From Bradyrhizobium sp. Ce-3 (GTDB lineage Bacteria > Pseudomonadota > Alphaproteobacteria > Rhizobiales > Xanthobacteraceae): a DNA stretch of 64,000 bases. The notes beneath the pieces are model-generated. The model made no database searches, was not told the DNA's origin, and saw nothing but the letters and a program-made list of their open reading frames with translations. Position 1 is the stretch's first letter. Every line of letters starts with the position of its first letter. Positions 21,231 to 29,583 of the stretch are shown here, in pieces. The position numbers and the translations under genes are program-made. Location of the stretch: the NCBI RefSeq assembly GCF_022835695.1, contig NZ_BQUV01000002.1:806001-870000 (forward strand), in the 5' to 3' direction.

Positions 21231-21325
21231 GTTTTCGAGCGAAGTGGATACCGGTTCGCGTGAAGAAAACGCGTCAAAGCAAAAACCCAGAGCTCCGTTC
21301 CGATTCCATCGGAACGGAGCTCTGG
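21231..21325. terminator. Repeat-like element with an 18-bp perfect hairpin terminator
   Basis: CCAGAGCTCCGTTCCGAT (21287-21304) pairs perfectly with 21308-21325 around a TCC loop. On the minus strand the hairpin is followed by GGTTTTTGC, so it is a strong terminator for the carbamoyltransferase at 21345. The left part, starting CGAGCGAAGTGGATACCGGT (21236 on), is a sequence I recall as repeated between Bradyrhizobium genes next to such hairpins; a genome-wide count would settle that. Confidence 0.8.
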
Positions 21326-21344
21326 CTTGCCTCGAGGACTTCGA

Positions 21345-23162
21345 TCAGCCGCCGCGGCTGCCGTCCTGCGTGGTCGAGGAGACGATGGTGGCGACGTCGC
21401 CGAACGTCGTCATGACAGGCGTGACGACCTTGTGCATTTTGGTCTTCGACACCAGCGTGTCGTGCATCACGAGGTGGTCGATCCCGGTGGTGAGGAAGCA
21501 GCTCACCGCGTCCTGCGGCGTCTCGATGATCGGCTCGCCCTTGACGTTGAACGAGGTGTTGATCAAGACCGGCACGCCGGTCAGCGCCTCGAACTCCTTC
21601 AGCAGGCGATAGAGCACCGGGTTGGTTTCGTCCCGCACGCTCTGCACCCGCGCCGAACCGTCGACGTGCACGATCGCCGGGATCTTGTCGCGCCATTCGG
21701 GGCGTACCGGCTTGGCGATCAGCATATAGGGCGAGTCCTCCTCGCCCTCGAAGATCTCCTTCATGCGCTCGGCCAGCACGATCGGCGCGAACGGGCGGAA
21801 GGCCTGGCGGTGCTTGACCCGGCTGTTGAGGATGTCCTTCATCTCGGCCTTGCGCGGATCGGCGATCAGGCTGCGGTTGCCCAGCGCGCGCGGACCGAAT
21901 TCCGAGGGCCCCTGAAACCAGCCGATCACGCGCTGGTCGGCGAGCAGCTTCGCAGTGTCGCGGCAGATATTGTCGCTGCGCTTGGCGTCGACCTGGATCC
22001 GCACCAGGAAGTTTTGCAGCGCGGCCGCGACCTCGGCGTCGCTGTAGCGCCGGCCGACATAGGCATGGTCCATCACGAACGAGCGGCGTGCTTTAAGGAT
22101 CTCGAGCCAGCCGTAATAGGCGCAGCCGATCGCGATGCCGTCGTCGCCGGCGGCGGGCTGGATCCAGACATTCTCGAAACCCGCCTCGCGCGCGATGCGG
22201 CCGTTGGCGACGCAGTTCAGCGCGACGCCCCCGGCGATGCAGAGGTTCTTGGCACCGGTCGTCTCGCGCAGCCAGCGCGCCCGCGCCAGCAGCACGTTCT
22301 CGGTATCGTCCTGCACCCGCCAGGCGATGTCCTCCCAGTGCCGCATCGTCGGGCTCTTGTCCCAGCTGCCGCTGTCGAGCACGAAGGGCTGCTGGTTGTC
22401 GGCCCCCCAGAACGGCACGTTGAGCTGGCCGTCCTTCATCTCGAGCAGATGGCCGACCTGCTCGCGGCGGCCATAGGGCGCGAGCCCCATCAGCTCGCCG
22501 CACTTGTTCCAGTCGCCGAACACATAGGTCGAGACCCGGCTGTACAGCGCGCCGAGGCCCGGCATGTTGTAGAACTCGTCCGACAGCAGGCCGCGCGCCG
22601 GCTCCATGAAGACCTTCTTCAGGCATTCGAGCCTGGTATCGTCGAACCGGTAGTAACTCTCGGACTCGCGGGCGAGCGGCGACGCTCCATCCTGCGGATA
22701 GGACTCCATCGCGTCGGCCTGATAGTTGCCGACGCCGTCGACGATCATCACGACGCCGTCCCTGAACGGCGACACCGCGAACGCGCTGTAGGCATGCGCG
22801 AGGTGATGCGAGATCGACACCACCTTGTCGGATTTGGAACGAAACAGCGGATGCTTGATCGCCTCGTTGCGCTCGGCGATCGGCAGGAAGCCCGGCATGT
22901 CCTGGTGGAGCATCCGCTCCTCCATCTCCGGCACTGGCAGGATGTAGCTGTTGCGCACCACGAGATCGACATCGTCGAGCGTGATGCCCTCGGCGGACAG
23001 GCAGTAGTCGATGACTTCCTTGTAGAAGCCGGAGGCATGCTTCTCGCGCGTAATGCGTTCCTTGGAAATTGCGTACGCGATCGCGCCGTCACGCAGCAGG
23101 CAGGCGCTCACGTCATGGTCGTAGACGTTGAGACCAAGGACGTAGATGTGTTGTTTCGGCAT
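21345..23162 (-). CDS. NodU/TobZ (CmcH) family carbamoyltransferase
   Basis: 605 residues. The N-terminal Kae1-like part shows GLNVYDHDVSACLLRDG, ISHHLAHAYSAFAVSPF (metal-binding histidines), VDGVGNY and AGGVALNCVANGRI; the C-terminal part shows FQGPSEFGPRALGNRS and FNVKGEPIIETPQDA, the usual end of this family. These enzymes make carbamoyl-adenylate from carbamoyl phosphate and ATP and carbamoylate an acceptor: Nod factor in NodU, aminoglycosides or cephems in others. The acceptor here is unknown. It is convergent with the RiPP operon. ATG 23162 is chosen; GTG 23168 is an alternative. Confidence 0.88.
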   Translation of the reverse strand: MPKQHIYVLGLNVYDHDVSACLLRDGAIAYAISKERITREKHASGFYKEVIDYCLSAEGITLDDVDLVVRNSYILPVPEMEERMLHQDMPGFLPIAERNEAIKHPLFRSKSDKVVSISHHLAHAYSAFAVSPFRDGVVMIVDGVGNYQADAMESYPQDGASPLARESESYYRFDDTRLECLKKVFMEPARGLLSDEFYNMPGLGALYSRVSTYVFGDWNKCGELMGLAPYGRREQVGHLLEMKDGQLNVPFWGADNQQPFVLDSGSWDKSPTMRHWEDIAWRVQDDTENVLLARARWLRETTGAKNLCIAGGVALNCVANGRIAREAGFENVWIQPAAGDDGIAIGCAYYGWLEILKARRSFVMDHAYVGRRYSDAEVAAALQNFLVRIQVDAKRSDNICRDTAKLLADQRVIGWFQGPSEFGPRALGNRSLIADPRKAEMKDILNSRVKHRQAFRPFAPIVLAERMKEIFEGEEDSPYMLIAKPVRPEWRDKIPAIVHVDGSARVQSVRDETNPVLYRLLKEFEALTGVPVLINTSFNVKGEPIIETPQDAVSCFLTTGIDHLVMHDTLVSKTKMHKVVTPVMTTFGDVATIVSSTTQDGSRGG

Positions 23163-23527
23163 GGGCACTCTTCAGGGAGGATTTTGCAACGCTCAGAGAA
23201 CATGATCGTGTCGACTTCAAGTTCTCGACGACATTTTCCGCGGCTCGCAAATCTCTGCTTATGCGATGCACCAATCAAATCGGCGCAATGCAAGATGAAC
23301 AGAATGAACGGCAGATGAACGACAAGATGAGCGTAGCAACCACATCATCCTTTGCAGGCGGGAACGTAACTTGACCTTACCTGTTGGTCTCAATAGAGTC
23401 GTTAAAGCTAGCAAGAACCTTAGTGAAAATATTGTCTTAGCTGCTCGAACCGGACGCCGGTATCGCGCGTCTAAGCGAGACAGCCAGCATCAGTTCAGAT
23501 GTATGGAAGTGACTGGAGATCTTCGGA
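23163..23527. promoter_or_regulatory. Intergenic region with a possible EcfG-type promoter
   Basis: Low in GC for this window, between the divergent carbamoyltransferase and the glycine-rich gene. GGAAC at 23361-23365 is followed after 16 nt by TGTT (23382-23385), one mismatch from the GGAAC-N16-CGTT pattern of alphaproteobacterial general-stress promoters, facing the gene at 23528. The distance to that gene (about 140 nt) is long. No coding sequence seen. Confidence 0.3.
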
Positions 23528-23803
23528 ATGACTAAACGCTACAATATCCTGACTCGTTGCCTCGCAGCAGTCGCTTTGTTGTTCGTCTATGTCGCAAGCA
23601 CCTCGGCCATTTTGGTCGGCGCCACCACGTCGCCCGCGCAAGCCTGGCGCGGCGGCGGGCGTGGCGGTGGCTGGGGCTATCGCGGCGGCGGCTGGGGCCG
23701 CGGACGCGGATGGGGCTATGGCCGCGGCTATGGCTACTACGGCGGTTATGCTGGTCCCCGTTGCTGGTGGACCCCGCGTGGTGTTCGCGTTTGCCGGTGG
23801 TAA
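23528..23803 (+). CDS. Exported glycine/tryptophan/tyrosine-rich small protein
   Basis: 91 residues: a signal peptide (about 1-39, ending near SPAQA-W) and a mature part made of Gly-rich WRGGG/GWGYGRG repeats, finishing GPRCWWTPRGVRVCRW with two cysteines. I recall similar short exported proteins in Bradyrhizobium; function is not known. ATG 23528 stands 7 nt after a weak GGAGAT-like site. A good terminator follows 40 bp after the stop. Confidence 0.75.
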   Translation: MTKRYNILTRCLAAVALLFVYVASTSAILVGATTSPAQAWRGGGRGGGWGYRGGGWGRGRGWGYGRGYGYYGGYAGPRCWWTPRGVRVCRW

Positions 23804-23843
23804 CGACCGCCCGGCCGACACAAGCGATAGCGAAGTCATAAGG

Positions 23844-23880
23844 TCAGGTGCGTCGGGTCCGGCGCACCTGATTTCTTTTT
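23844..23880 (+). terminator. Rho-independent terminator
   Basis: TCAGGTGCG (23844-23852) pairs perfectly with CGCACCTGA (23863-23871) and is followed by TTTCTTTTT. It ends the glycine-rich gene at 23528-23803. Confidence 0.88.
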
Positions 23881-23945
23881 GAGGGCTTTCTTTTTCGGGA
23901 CGTGGTTCGCCTGCCCGGCCCTTGCGGAATTGCGGCACGCAAGAA

Positions 23946-23971
23946 AGAGCCCCGGGAGACGCCGGGGCTCT
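23946..23971 (-). terminator. Rho-independent terminator, minus strand
   Basis: AGAGCCCCGG (23946-23955) pairs perfectly with CCGGGGCTCT (23962-23971). On the minus strand the stem is followed by TTCTTGCG. It lies 186 bp beyond the stop of the cyclase-family gene at 24157, its likely source; nothing else is seen in 23972-24156. Confidence 0.65.
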
Positions 23972-24156
23972 AGTCACGGGAGAGAACGCCTTCGGAAATC
24001 GGGACGCGAGGACGAGCCGCCGGCCCGATCACCCAATGCATCTACGGCGTGTATAAGAGCAGATTCGGCTGCCTGAGGCTGTAGCGATATCGCAACAACC
24101 TGGCGGAATGCACAGCCTATCCACCGGTTCCCGACACAGCCGAAATCCCCCAAAAG

Positions 24157-24933
24157 CTAGCCGTCAAGGATCGCAACAGCTCGCGTCCATCCCGCCGAGG
24201 CGCGCTCGATCTTCACGGGGAAGCACGACACCATGAAGCCGGTCGACGGCAGCTGCTCGAGGTTGTGCAGCTTCTCGATGTGGCAATAGCCGATGTGCCG
24301 CCCGGCCTTGTGGCCTTCCCAGATCAGACTGGCGTCTTTGGTCTCGGCATATCGCTTCGCGGTGAAAACGAACGGGGCGTCCCAGCTCCAACCGTCGATG
24401 CCGGTGAGCCGCACGCCGCGCTCGAGCAGATACATCGTCGCCTCATAGCCCATGCCGCAGCCCGAATTGACGTAATCCGGCTGGCCGTATTTGGCGCCGG
24501 CGCTGGTGTTGACGACGACGATCTCGAGCGGCGACAGCGTATGGCCGATCCGCCTCAGCTCGGCCTCGACATCGCCTGCGGTTGCGACGTAGCCGTCAGG
24601 CAGGTGCCGGAAGTCGAGCTTCACGCCCGGCTGAAAGCACCATTCCAGCGGCACCTCGTCGATGGTCCAGGAGCGCTCGCCGCGGTTCATGGTCGGATGG
24701 AAGTGCCAGGGCGCATCGAGATGCGTGCCGTTGTGGGTGGAGAGCGAGACCTGTTCGACGGCCCAACCCTGCCCGTCAGGCAGATCGGCTGCCTTCAGCC
24801 CATCGAAGAATTGCAGCATGCGCGGCAGGCCCTGCTGATGATCGATGTACTGGATGGTCGGATGATTGCCCGGCGGATCGGCCGGAACGTCGTTCTGCAG
24901 GGGAACGGAGATATCGATCAGTCTGCGCGCCAT
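24157..24933 (-). CDS. Cyclase family protein (kynurenine formamidase-like)
   Basis: 258 residues. The family motif HNGTHLDAPWHF (about 67-78) is complete; its histidines and aspartate bind divalent metal. Other landmarks: LIDISVPLQNDVPADP at the start and GIDGWSWDAPF. Members include kynurenine formamidase, isatin hydrolase and polyketide cyclases. This long version with a GxGMGYE insertion is not clearly KynB, so only the family is named. Start ATG 24933 follows GAGGCACC. Monocistronic by context. Confidence 0.85.
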   Translation of the reverse strand: MARRLIDISVPLQNDVPADPPGNHPTIQYIDHQQGLPRMLQFFDGLKAADLPDGQGWAVEQVSLSTHNGTHLDAPWHFHPTMNRGERSWTIDEVPLEWCFQPGVKLDFRHLPDGYVATAGDVEAELRRIGHTLSPLEIVVVNTSAGAKYGQPDYVNSGCGMGYEATMYLLERGVRLTGIDGWSWDAPFVFTAKRYAETKDASLIWEGHKAGRHIGYCHIEKLHNLEQLPSTGFMVSCFPVKIERASAGWTRAVAILDG

Positions 24934-25080
24934 GGTGCCTCCTCGCGGATTGGTTCTTGTCAGGCTGGGCCGGTGCTGCCGAGCGCCGATGCTCAACAGG
25001 CCCCGGCGGCATTGTACTCACGTCCGGCAACGTAGCCGGCTTAATTATCGGCTGAGCCTCGTAGTCGTCCGAACTGCACG

Positions 25081-25530
25081 CTAAGGACGGCGTACTTCGA
25101 AGTAAGTCTTGCCCCCGCGATCAAAGCCCGCTTCCTCATAGAAGCGCAGGGTGGCCTCGCGCTTCGAACCCGTCGCCAACAGGACCTTGTAGCAGTCAGC
25201 TTGCCAAGCAATGTCGAGCGCGTGGGCAAGAACCCGCCGGCCGAGCCCCAGCCTGCGGTAGTCGGCGTGAGTGACCACATTTTCAATCACCCCATATGAT
25301 CGGCCGCCCCGAGACAGGTTCGGCACGATCGCAAGCGTGCACGATGATACGAGCAGCTCCGCTACCTGCGCCACAATCACCGTCGTGGCACCCGATGCCA
25401 GCAAGGTCGACCAGACGCGCTCGGCAGTAGCACTCTCCAGCTCAGGATCCTGCGGGTGAAGGTGTCGGTAAAGGTTCAGCACCTCGGGCAGATCGTGGTC
25501 TACCGCCGGTCGGACGATGGCGTGGGTCAT
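25081..25530 (-). CDS. GNAT family N-acetyltransferase
   Basis: 149 residues, a single GNAT domain. ENVVTHADYRRLGLGRRVLAHALDIAW carries the acetyl-CoA R/QxxGxG/A loop as RRLGLG (about 91-97), and ATLRFYEEAGFDRGGKTYFEV is the C-terminal part. The substrate is unknown. ATG 25530 chosen. Downstream is the gene-free side of the cyclase gene; upstream is a decayed region. Confidence 0.85.
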   Translation of the reverse strand: MTHAIVRPAVDHDLPEVLNLYRHLHPQDPELESATAERVWSTLLASGATTVIVAQVAELLVSSCTLAIVPNLSRGGRSYGVIENVVTHADYRRLGLGRRVLAHALDIAWQADCYKVLLATGSKREATLRFYEEAGFDRGGKTYFEVRRP

Positions 25531-25581
25531 GTGCCGATACCAGAGATCAGGGCTGGGTTACGATCAGGGGCCATCGATAGT

Positions 25582-25730
25582 TCATCCTTGGTCGGGGACG
25601 ACGATCGTCTCCCGCGCGAGTCCGGACTGGGCCCGCTGGTACATCGCGACATAAGCCTCGATGTGCCCGGTGAAAAGCTTCGTGTCGAACAGCGGCTTGC
25701 TCAGACGGTTCTGTTCGCCCTGCCCGTTCA
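25582..25730 (-). pseudogene. C-terminal fragment of a SPINDLY-type TPR glycosyltransferase
   Basis: The minus frame ending at 25582 reads NRLSKPLFDTKLFTGHIEA, then YVAMYQRAQSGLARETIVV, close to the usual end of bacterial O-GlcNAc transferase/SPINDLY-like proteins that have N-terminal TPRs. Nothing else of a 600-700 residue protein is found upstream: the frame reaches 25800 but loses resemblance after about 25730. This is therefore read as a relic. Recognition is from memory of the family end, not a search. Confidence 0.55.
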
Positions 25731-25984
25731 ACTGCATTTCGTTTGGCGTGCGACACGCCGAACCCGACGCAGGACGCATCCTTGCCCACGCTACCGTCAT
25801 TCACGGGGCGGGACACCAGCAGGCAACCGGGACGGGACAAGGTTCCCCCGGACCGCTCTTGCGCGATTGCGCCTCCCCGCCAGCTGCGCGCGCATGCCGC
25901 ATCCGCCGCAGGGCCTGCGACATTACAATGGCGACCAAGGCTCTCGTCAGGTTGAACCTAACGCCCGCCCGGACGACCCATTGG

Positions 25985-26064
25985 CACTGGGGATTTCAGG
26001 GCCCAGTATTTCGGCGGCGCCGTCTGGACGAACATATTCCGTCCAGGCGGCGTTGTTGCGTCAG
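25985..26064. repeat. Dispersed repeat, copy A
   Basis: Starts near TGGGGATTTCAGGGCC and continues with GGACGAACATATTCCGTC and GGCGGCGTTGTTGC. A diverged relative with the same blocks in the same order is at 30948-31018. The stretch from 25731 to 26178 holds this repeat and otherwise no gene that I can support. Confidence 0.65.
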
Positions 26065-26178
26065 GCGAGACAATTGCGATCGAAGCTGGTTCGCGCGCAA
26101 GGTCCGCGCGACCAGGCCGCAGCCCGTTCGGATCCGCCTGTTCGGGTCAGTTCTCGCAACAAAGCTCTGGAATGGGTT

Positions 26179-26255
26179 TGGTCGGGGCAGCTGGATTCGA
26201 ACCAACGACCTGCAGTACCCAAAACTGCCGCGCTACCAGGCTGCGCTATACCCCG
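26179..26255 (-). tRNA. tRNA-Pro (anticodon UGG)
   Basis: A full cloverleaf reads on the minus strand. Acceptor CGGGGTA pairs with TGCCCCG; the D arm is GCGC/GCGC; the anticodon stem GCAGT/ACTGC encloses loop TTTGGGT with anticodon TGG; the T arm GTTGG-TTCGAAT-CCAGC is complete; discriminator A and CCA are encoded. 77 nt. Reads CCA and, by wobble, other proline codons. Confidence 0.95.
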
Positions 26256-26352
26256 ACATTTCCGAGAAGCCCCGTGGATACACGCTTCAGCCAGCGCCAG
26301 CAAGGCGCCGCTGCGAGCGAAATCGGCACCCGTTTTCGTCCGGAAATTGCGG

Positions 26353-26832
26353 CTAGCGGCTGCCGAACAGCGGGTGGCCGACCCGGTCGCCGGGCTGGAT
26401 GCCGTATTTCTGCGCGGTCCCGGCAATCACCTCGAGCACGCCCTTGGCGAGCCCGCGCGACGCGATGATCTTGGTCGAGAGCGGCTCGGTGTTTTCGGCG
26501 ATCCGCAGGATCCGCCCGTCGGCACGGATGAAGATCATGTCGAGCGAGATGTAGGTGTTCTTCATCCACATCGACACCTCCTGCTCCGGCGTGAAGTCGA
26601 ACAGCATGCCTTTGCCGTCCGCGAGCTCCTTGCGGTACATCAGGCCCGTCTCCTTCTCCTGCTCGGTGGTCGCCATTTCGACCGAGAAGACGTGGACGCC
26701 GGACTTGGTGACGATCTCAAGGGGCTGGACGCTGGCCGCCTGCGCAGTCGGGGCCAGCAGCGCGCCGAACATGAGGACGAGGCAGGCGAGCAGCCACGGG
26801 CGACGGCGCCCAACACTACGACCGAAATTCAT
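26353..26832 (-). CDS. DUF192 exported protein
   Basis: 159 residues with a signal peptide (about 1-34, cleaved near APTAQA-A). The DUF192 pattern is clear: VEMATTEQEKETGLMYRKEL, MLFDFTPEQEVSMWMKNTYI, LDMIFIRADGRI and GLAKGVLEVIAGTAQKYGI. The fold is known but not a firm function. ATG 26832 chosen over a TTG upstream. It follows the double cold-shock gene on the same strand (188 bp gap), an order I recall from related genomes, and is followed by tRNA-Pro. Confidence 0.88.
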   Translation of the reverse strand: MNFGRSVGRRRPWLLACLVLMFGALLAPTAQAASVQPLEIVTKSGVHVFSVEMATTEQEKETGLMYRKELADGKGMLFDFTPEQEVSMWMKNTYISLDMIFIRADGRILRIAENTEPLSTKIIASRGLAKGVLEVIAGTAQKYGIQPGDRVGHPLFGSR

Positions 26833-27020
26833 CGACAAATACTCACACCGGGGAAGATTTTCCGGCGGGACCCTAACCCGATGATTGCGGCAAATGCCAG
26901 AGGCCTCAAGGCTCGCCGGCGGCTCACGTTTCCGTCAGGGCGTGGGCGTAGACCGAGGCATCAGCTCGGAAGTCCGCTGCGCACTTTGTGCCAACGCGGC
27001 CGTCGAGGTCCGGACGATAC

Positions 27021-27683
27021 CTAGTGTGACGACAGCGCCGAGGGGCCGGTCTCCGGGTGGATCTCGGCGGCCATCATGCCCTTCGAGCCGGGCCCGAACC
27101 GCACCAGCACGTACTGGCCGGGGCGCAGCTCGGTCATGCCGAAGCGGCGCAGTGTCTCCATGTGCACGAAGATATCGGGCGTGCCCTCGCCGCAGGTCAC
27201 GAAGCCGAAGCCGCGCAGCCGGTTGAACCACTTGACCTGTGCACGCTCGAGCCCGCTGGTCGCGGTCACCGTGACGTGGGTTCGCGGCGGCAGCATCTGC
27301 GCCGGATGGATCGCGGTCGACTCGTCCATCGAGACGATGCGGAAGGCCTGGTAGCCCTTCGCGCGCTGGACGCATTCGACGACGAGCCGCGCACCCTCAT
27401 AGGCGGTTTGATGGCCGTCGCGCCGCAGCACCGTCACGTGCAGCAGGATGTCGGGCCAACCATTGTCGGGGACGATGAAACCGTAGCCTTTCGAGGCGTC
27501 GAACCATTTGATGACGCCTGACACTTCGACGAGGTTGGCCGCGGCGTCACCGAGACCGGAGAAAGCATCGATCGCCGGATCGCGCGGCGCGCTGCCGTAC
27601 TCACCCTGTGCAATCCTGCTTTGCCCAACTCCGCCGATCGGCGGTCCGCCGAGCTTCTTGGACTCAAATCCGTCCGACCCCAT
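27021..27683 (-). CDS. Protein with two cold-shock domains
   Basis: 220 residues. Two cold-shock domains, at about 53-120 (GVIKWFDASKGYGFIVPDNG) and about 145-210 (AQVKWFNRLRGFGFVTCGEG). Both keep the RNP1-like K/RGFGF or KGYGF aromatic motif; RNP2 reads DILLHVTVL and DIFVHMETL. A Gly/Ser-rich 50-residue N-terminus precedes them. Binds single-stranded nucleic acid, probably as an RNA chaperone. ATG 27683 is chosen over a GTG 15 nt upstream. Confidence 0.92.
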   Translation of the reverse strand: MGSDGFESKKLGGPPIGGVGQSRIAQGEYGSAPRDPAIDAFSGLGDAAANLVEVSGVIKWFDASKGYGFIVPDNGWPDILLHVTVLRRDGHQTAYEGARLVVECVQRAKGYQAFRIVSMDESTAIHPAQMLPPRTHVTVTATSGLERAQVKWFNRLRGFGFVTCGEGTPDIFVHMETLRRFGMTELRPGQYVLVRFGPGSKGMMAAEIHPETGPSALSSH

Positions 27684-27882
27684 GACCCCGGACCCCACAC
27701 ATCAAATGCAGAGCGCCGACGTTGCGGCGCACCCTGTACACGCTGCTTTCCATGACCAACTCATTTGGACGCTGCGCGAATCTCTCAACCAAAAGATAAC
27801 ACTCCCGCTTGCCGGGCATAGCTAAAAAACGATTCATGCAGGAACTATGAACAGGCTTGCACAGCCGCGAATCAATCGGGCA

Positions 27883-28644
27883 TCAATTGCCTACGAAAGG
27901 ACCAAGCGTGTCGCCGATGTCATGCCGGATCACCAGATCGGCGATGTCGTCCTGATCGGTCGGCTCGTTGTTGATGATCACGAGCCGCGCGCCGCTCTCC
28001 TTCGCCATCATCGGAAAGCCTGCGGCGGGCCACACCACGAGCGACGATCCGATCGCCAGGAACAGATCGCAGTGCCGCGCGAGTTCCGCCGCGCGGCGCA
28101 TCGCATCCTCCGGCATCGACTGACCGAACGAGATCGTCGCGGTCTTCACCGGATCGCCGCAGTCTGCGCAGTCGGGCGCGCTGCCGGTCTTGTCGAAATG
28201 CTGCTTCACCCACGCGAGATCGTAGTCCTTGCCGCAACCGATGCAGCGGGCGTAGGTCGTGTTGCCGTGCAGCTCGATCACGTCATCGGCCTTGAAGCCC
28301 GACGTCTGATGCAGATTGTCGATGTTCTGCGTGATGATGCCGGGAACCTTGCCTGCCCGGTAGAGCGATGCCAGCGCGCGATGCCCGCGACCGGGCTTAG
28401 CCGCAGCAAATGTCGGTTCCATTGCAAAGCGGCGACGCCACGACTCATCGCGCGCGTCCTGGCTGGCGACGAACTCGTCGAACGGGATCGGCCGGTTGCG
28501 GGTCCACAGCCCGCCCGGCGAACGGAAGTCGGGGATGCCGCACTCGGTGGAGATGCCTGCCCCGGTGAAGGGCACGATCGATGAGGCCTCGGCAATCATG
28601 TTGCCGAGCCGCTCGACGCCGCTGCGCAAATCCTTGGCGATCAC
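27883..28644 (-). CDS. Sirtuin NAD-dependent protein deacylase
   Basis: 253 residues. Sir2 motifs: FTGAGISTECGIPDFRSPGG (about 26-45, NAD binding), ITQNIDNLH, the catalytic His in ELHGN, and a zinc site of two CxxC pairs (CIGC, CADC). IGSSLVVWPAAGFP follows. Removes acyl groups from protein lysines with NAD. The start is a GTG at 28644 without a good ribosome site; an internal ATG 15 codons later would cut into the fold, so GTG is kept. Confidence 0.92.
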   Translation of the reverse strand: MIAKDLRSGVERLGNMIAEASSIVPFTGAGISTECGIPDFRSPGGLWTRNRPIPFDEFVASQDARDESWRRRFAMEPTFAAAKPGRGHRALASLYRAGKVPGIITQNIDNLHQTSGFKADDVIELHGNTTYARCIGCGKDYDLAWVKQHFDKTGSAPDCADCGDPVKTATISFGQSMPEDAMRRAAELARHCDLFLAIGSSLVVWPAAGFPMMAKESGARLVIINNEPTDQDDIADLVIRHDIGDTLGPFVGN

Positions 28645-28834
28645 TGGAGAAGATCCGGTTGGTCATTGCGACTATAGCACGATCCAATCGATTGCGAGCT
28701 CAACCATGACGCGAGCGATCGGGCTGTCCGCCGCCTCAGCATCATCACATTCCTGCACGGCCTGCTCCGCATTGACGCCCAATTCGCTGATGCCAATGCG
28801 CGCGGGGATAGGACCACCATGACGAGGATGGGCA

Positions 28835-28996
28835 ATGACAGATCTGGAAGAGCGCGTCGCGCGCGAACGCGAGGAGATCGTCGCACGCATCGCCCGCTTC
28901 CGGGCGACGCAGCAGAAATTCGAACGCGATCGCCAGGAATATTACGACAACACGCTCGGCAATGTCTGGGATGGATTGCAGCGCAAGAGCGCGTGA
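28835..28996 (+). CDS. Small charged helical protein, unknown
   Basis: 53 residues beginning MTDLEERVAREREEIVARIA and ending GLQRKSA. Nearly all is predicted amphipathic helix or coiled coil rich in Glu and Arg; there is no signal or membrane segment. GAGG lies about 8-12 nt before the ATG. Too short for domain assignment. Codon choice is strongly GC3, like real genes here. It stands alone between the sirtuin and the glycine/tyrosine-rich gene. Confidence 0.6.
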   Translation: MTDLEERVAREREEIVARIARFRATQQKFERDRQEYYDNTLGNVWDGLQRKSA

Positions 28997-29051
28997 TTGT
29001 GCGCCGGCCGCGCGCGTTCATCGGCGATCACATCGTGACGTACAATTGAGA

Positions 29052-29079
29052 GAGCCCGGAGCGGAGGTGCTCCGGGCTC
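29052..29079 (-). terminator. Hairpin after the Gly/Tyr-rich gene
   Basis: GAGCCCGGAGC (29052-29062) pairs perfectly with GCTCCGGGCTC (29069-29079), an 11-bp stem 7 nt beyond the stop codon at 29087. The minus-strand tail is TCTCAATTG, poor in T. Confidence 0.65.
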
Positions 29080-29086
29080 GTCGCCG

Positions 29087-29383
29087 TTACCAGTAATGGC
29101 GATAGTAGTGGTGCCGATAGTACGGACCACGGTAATAGGCATAGGGTCCGCCACCGTAATAGCCGTAGCGCGGGCCATAATAACCGTAGCCGGGCCCGTA
29201 ATAGCGTGGGCCATAATATGGACCGTAGGCGCCATAGGCCGCTCCGGCGGCGCCCGCGGCGAGTGCGCCGGCTGCCAGACCGAAAGCCAGGCCAGGGCCG
29301 GGACCGCGCGCCTGCGCCGGCGCAGTGATCATCGTTGCACCAACCGTCGCAACGGTGGCCAGGACTGCCAATGTCTTGTTCAT
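29087..29383 (-). CDS. Exported glycine/tyrosine-rich small protein
   Basis: 98 residues. Signal peptide about 1-26 (ending ITAPAQA-R), an Ala/Gly-rich small-residue stretch (LAFGLAAGALAAGAAGAAYG), then YGPRYYGPGYGY-type repeats, ending with Tyr/His/Arg (YYRHHYYRHYW). GAGGAGG lies 7 nt before ATG 29383. Such proteins may associate with the cell envelope; no function is established. It is the second of two such genes in this part of the window. Confidence 0.8.
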   Translation of the reverse strand: MNKTLAVLATVATVGATMITAPAQARGPGPGLAFGLAAGALAAGAAGAAYGAYGPYYGPRYYGPGYGYYGPRYGYYGGGPYAYYRGPYYRHHYYRHYW

Positions 29384-29583
29384 CCGCAACCTCCTCACGT
29401 TGTTATGTGCACCAACGCGGGCGCAACGGGATGGTTGCTGCAGGAAGCGGGCTCCGGCGCTCCGGTCCCTGCCAAATGGAACGCTGCGGTTCCGCAGCCA
29501 TGCGAATGCGCAAAGCTACCATCGGTTAGCGTGGGAACAAAAACACAACCTCAGAGATTAGCTTCGAAGTAAGCGAGGTTGGC

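Noticed and set aside
21327-23318. 663-codon open frame opposite the carbamoyltransferase
   Set aside because: Antisense shadow of a clearly recognised enzyme.
23640-23760. Gly-rich repeats as a CRISPR-like array
   Set aside because: They are in-frame codon repeats of an exported protein, with no equal-length spacers. No CRISPR array was seen in the window.
28672-28890. 72-codon minus frame ending AIDWIVL
   Set aside because: Looks partly gene-like at its end, but lacks a start signal and overlaps the better supported 53-residue gene on the plus strand.
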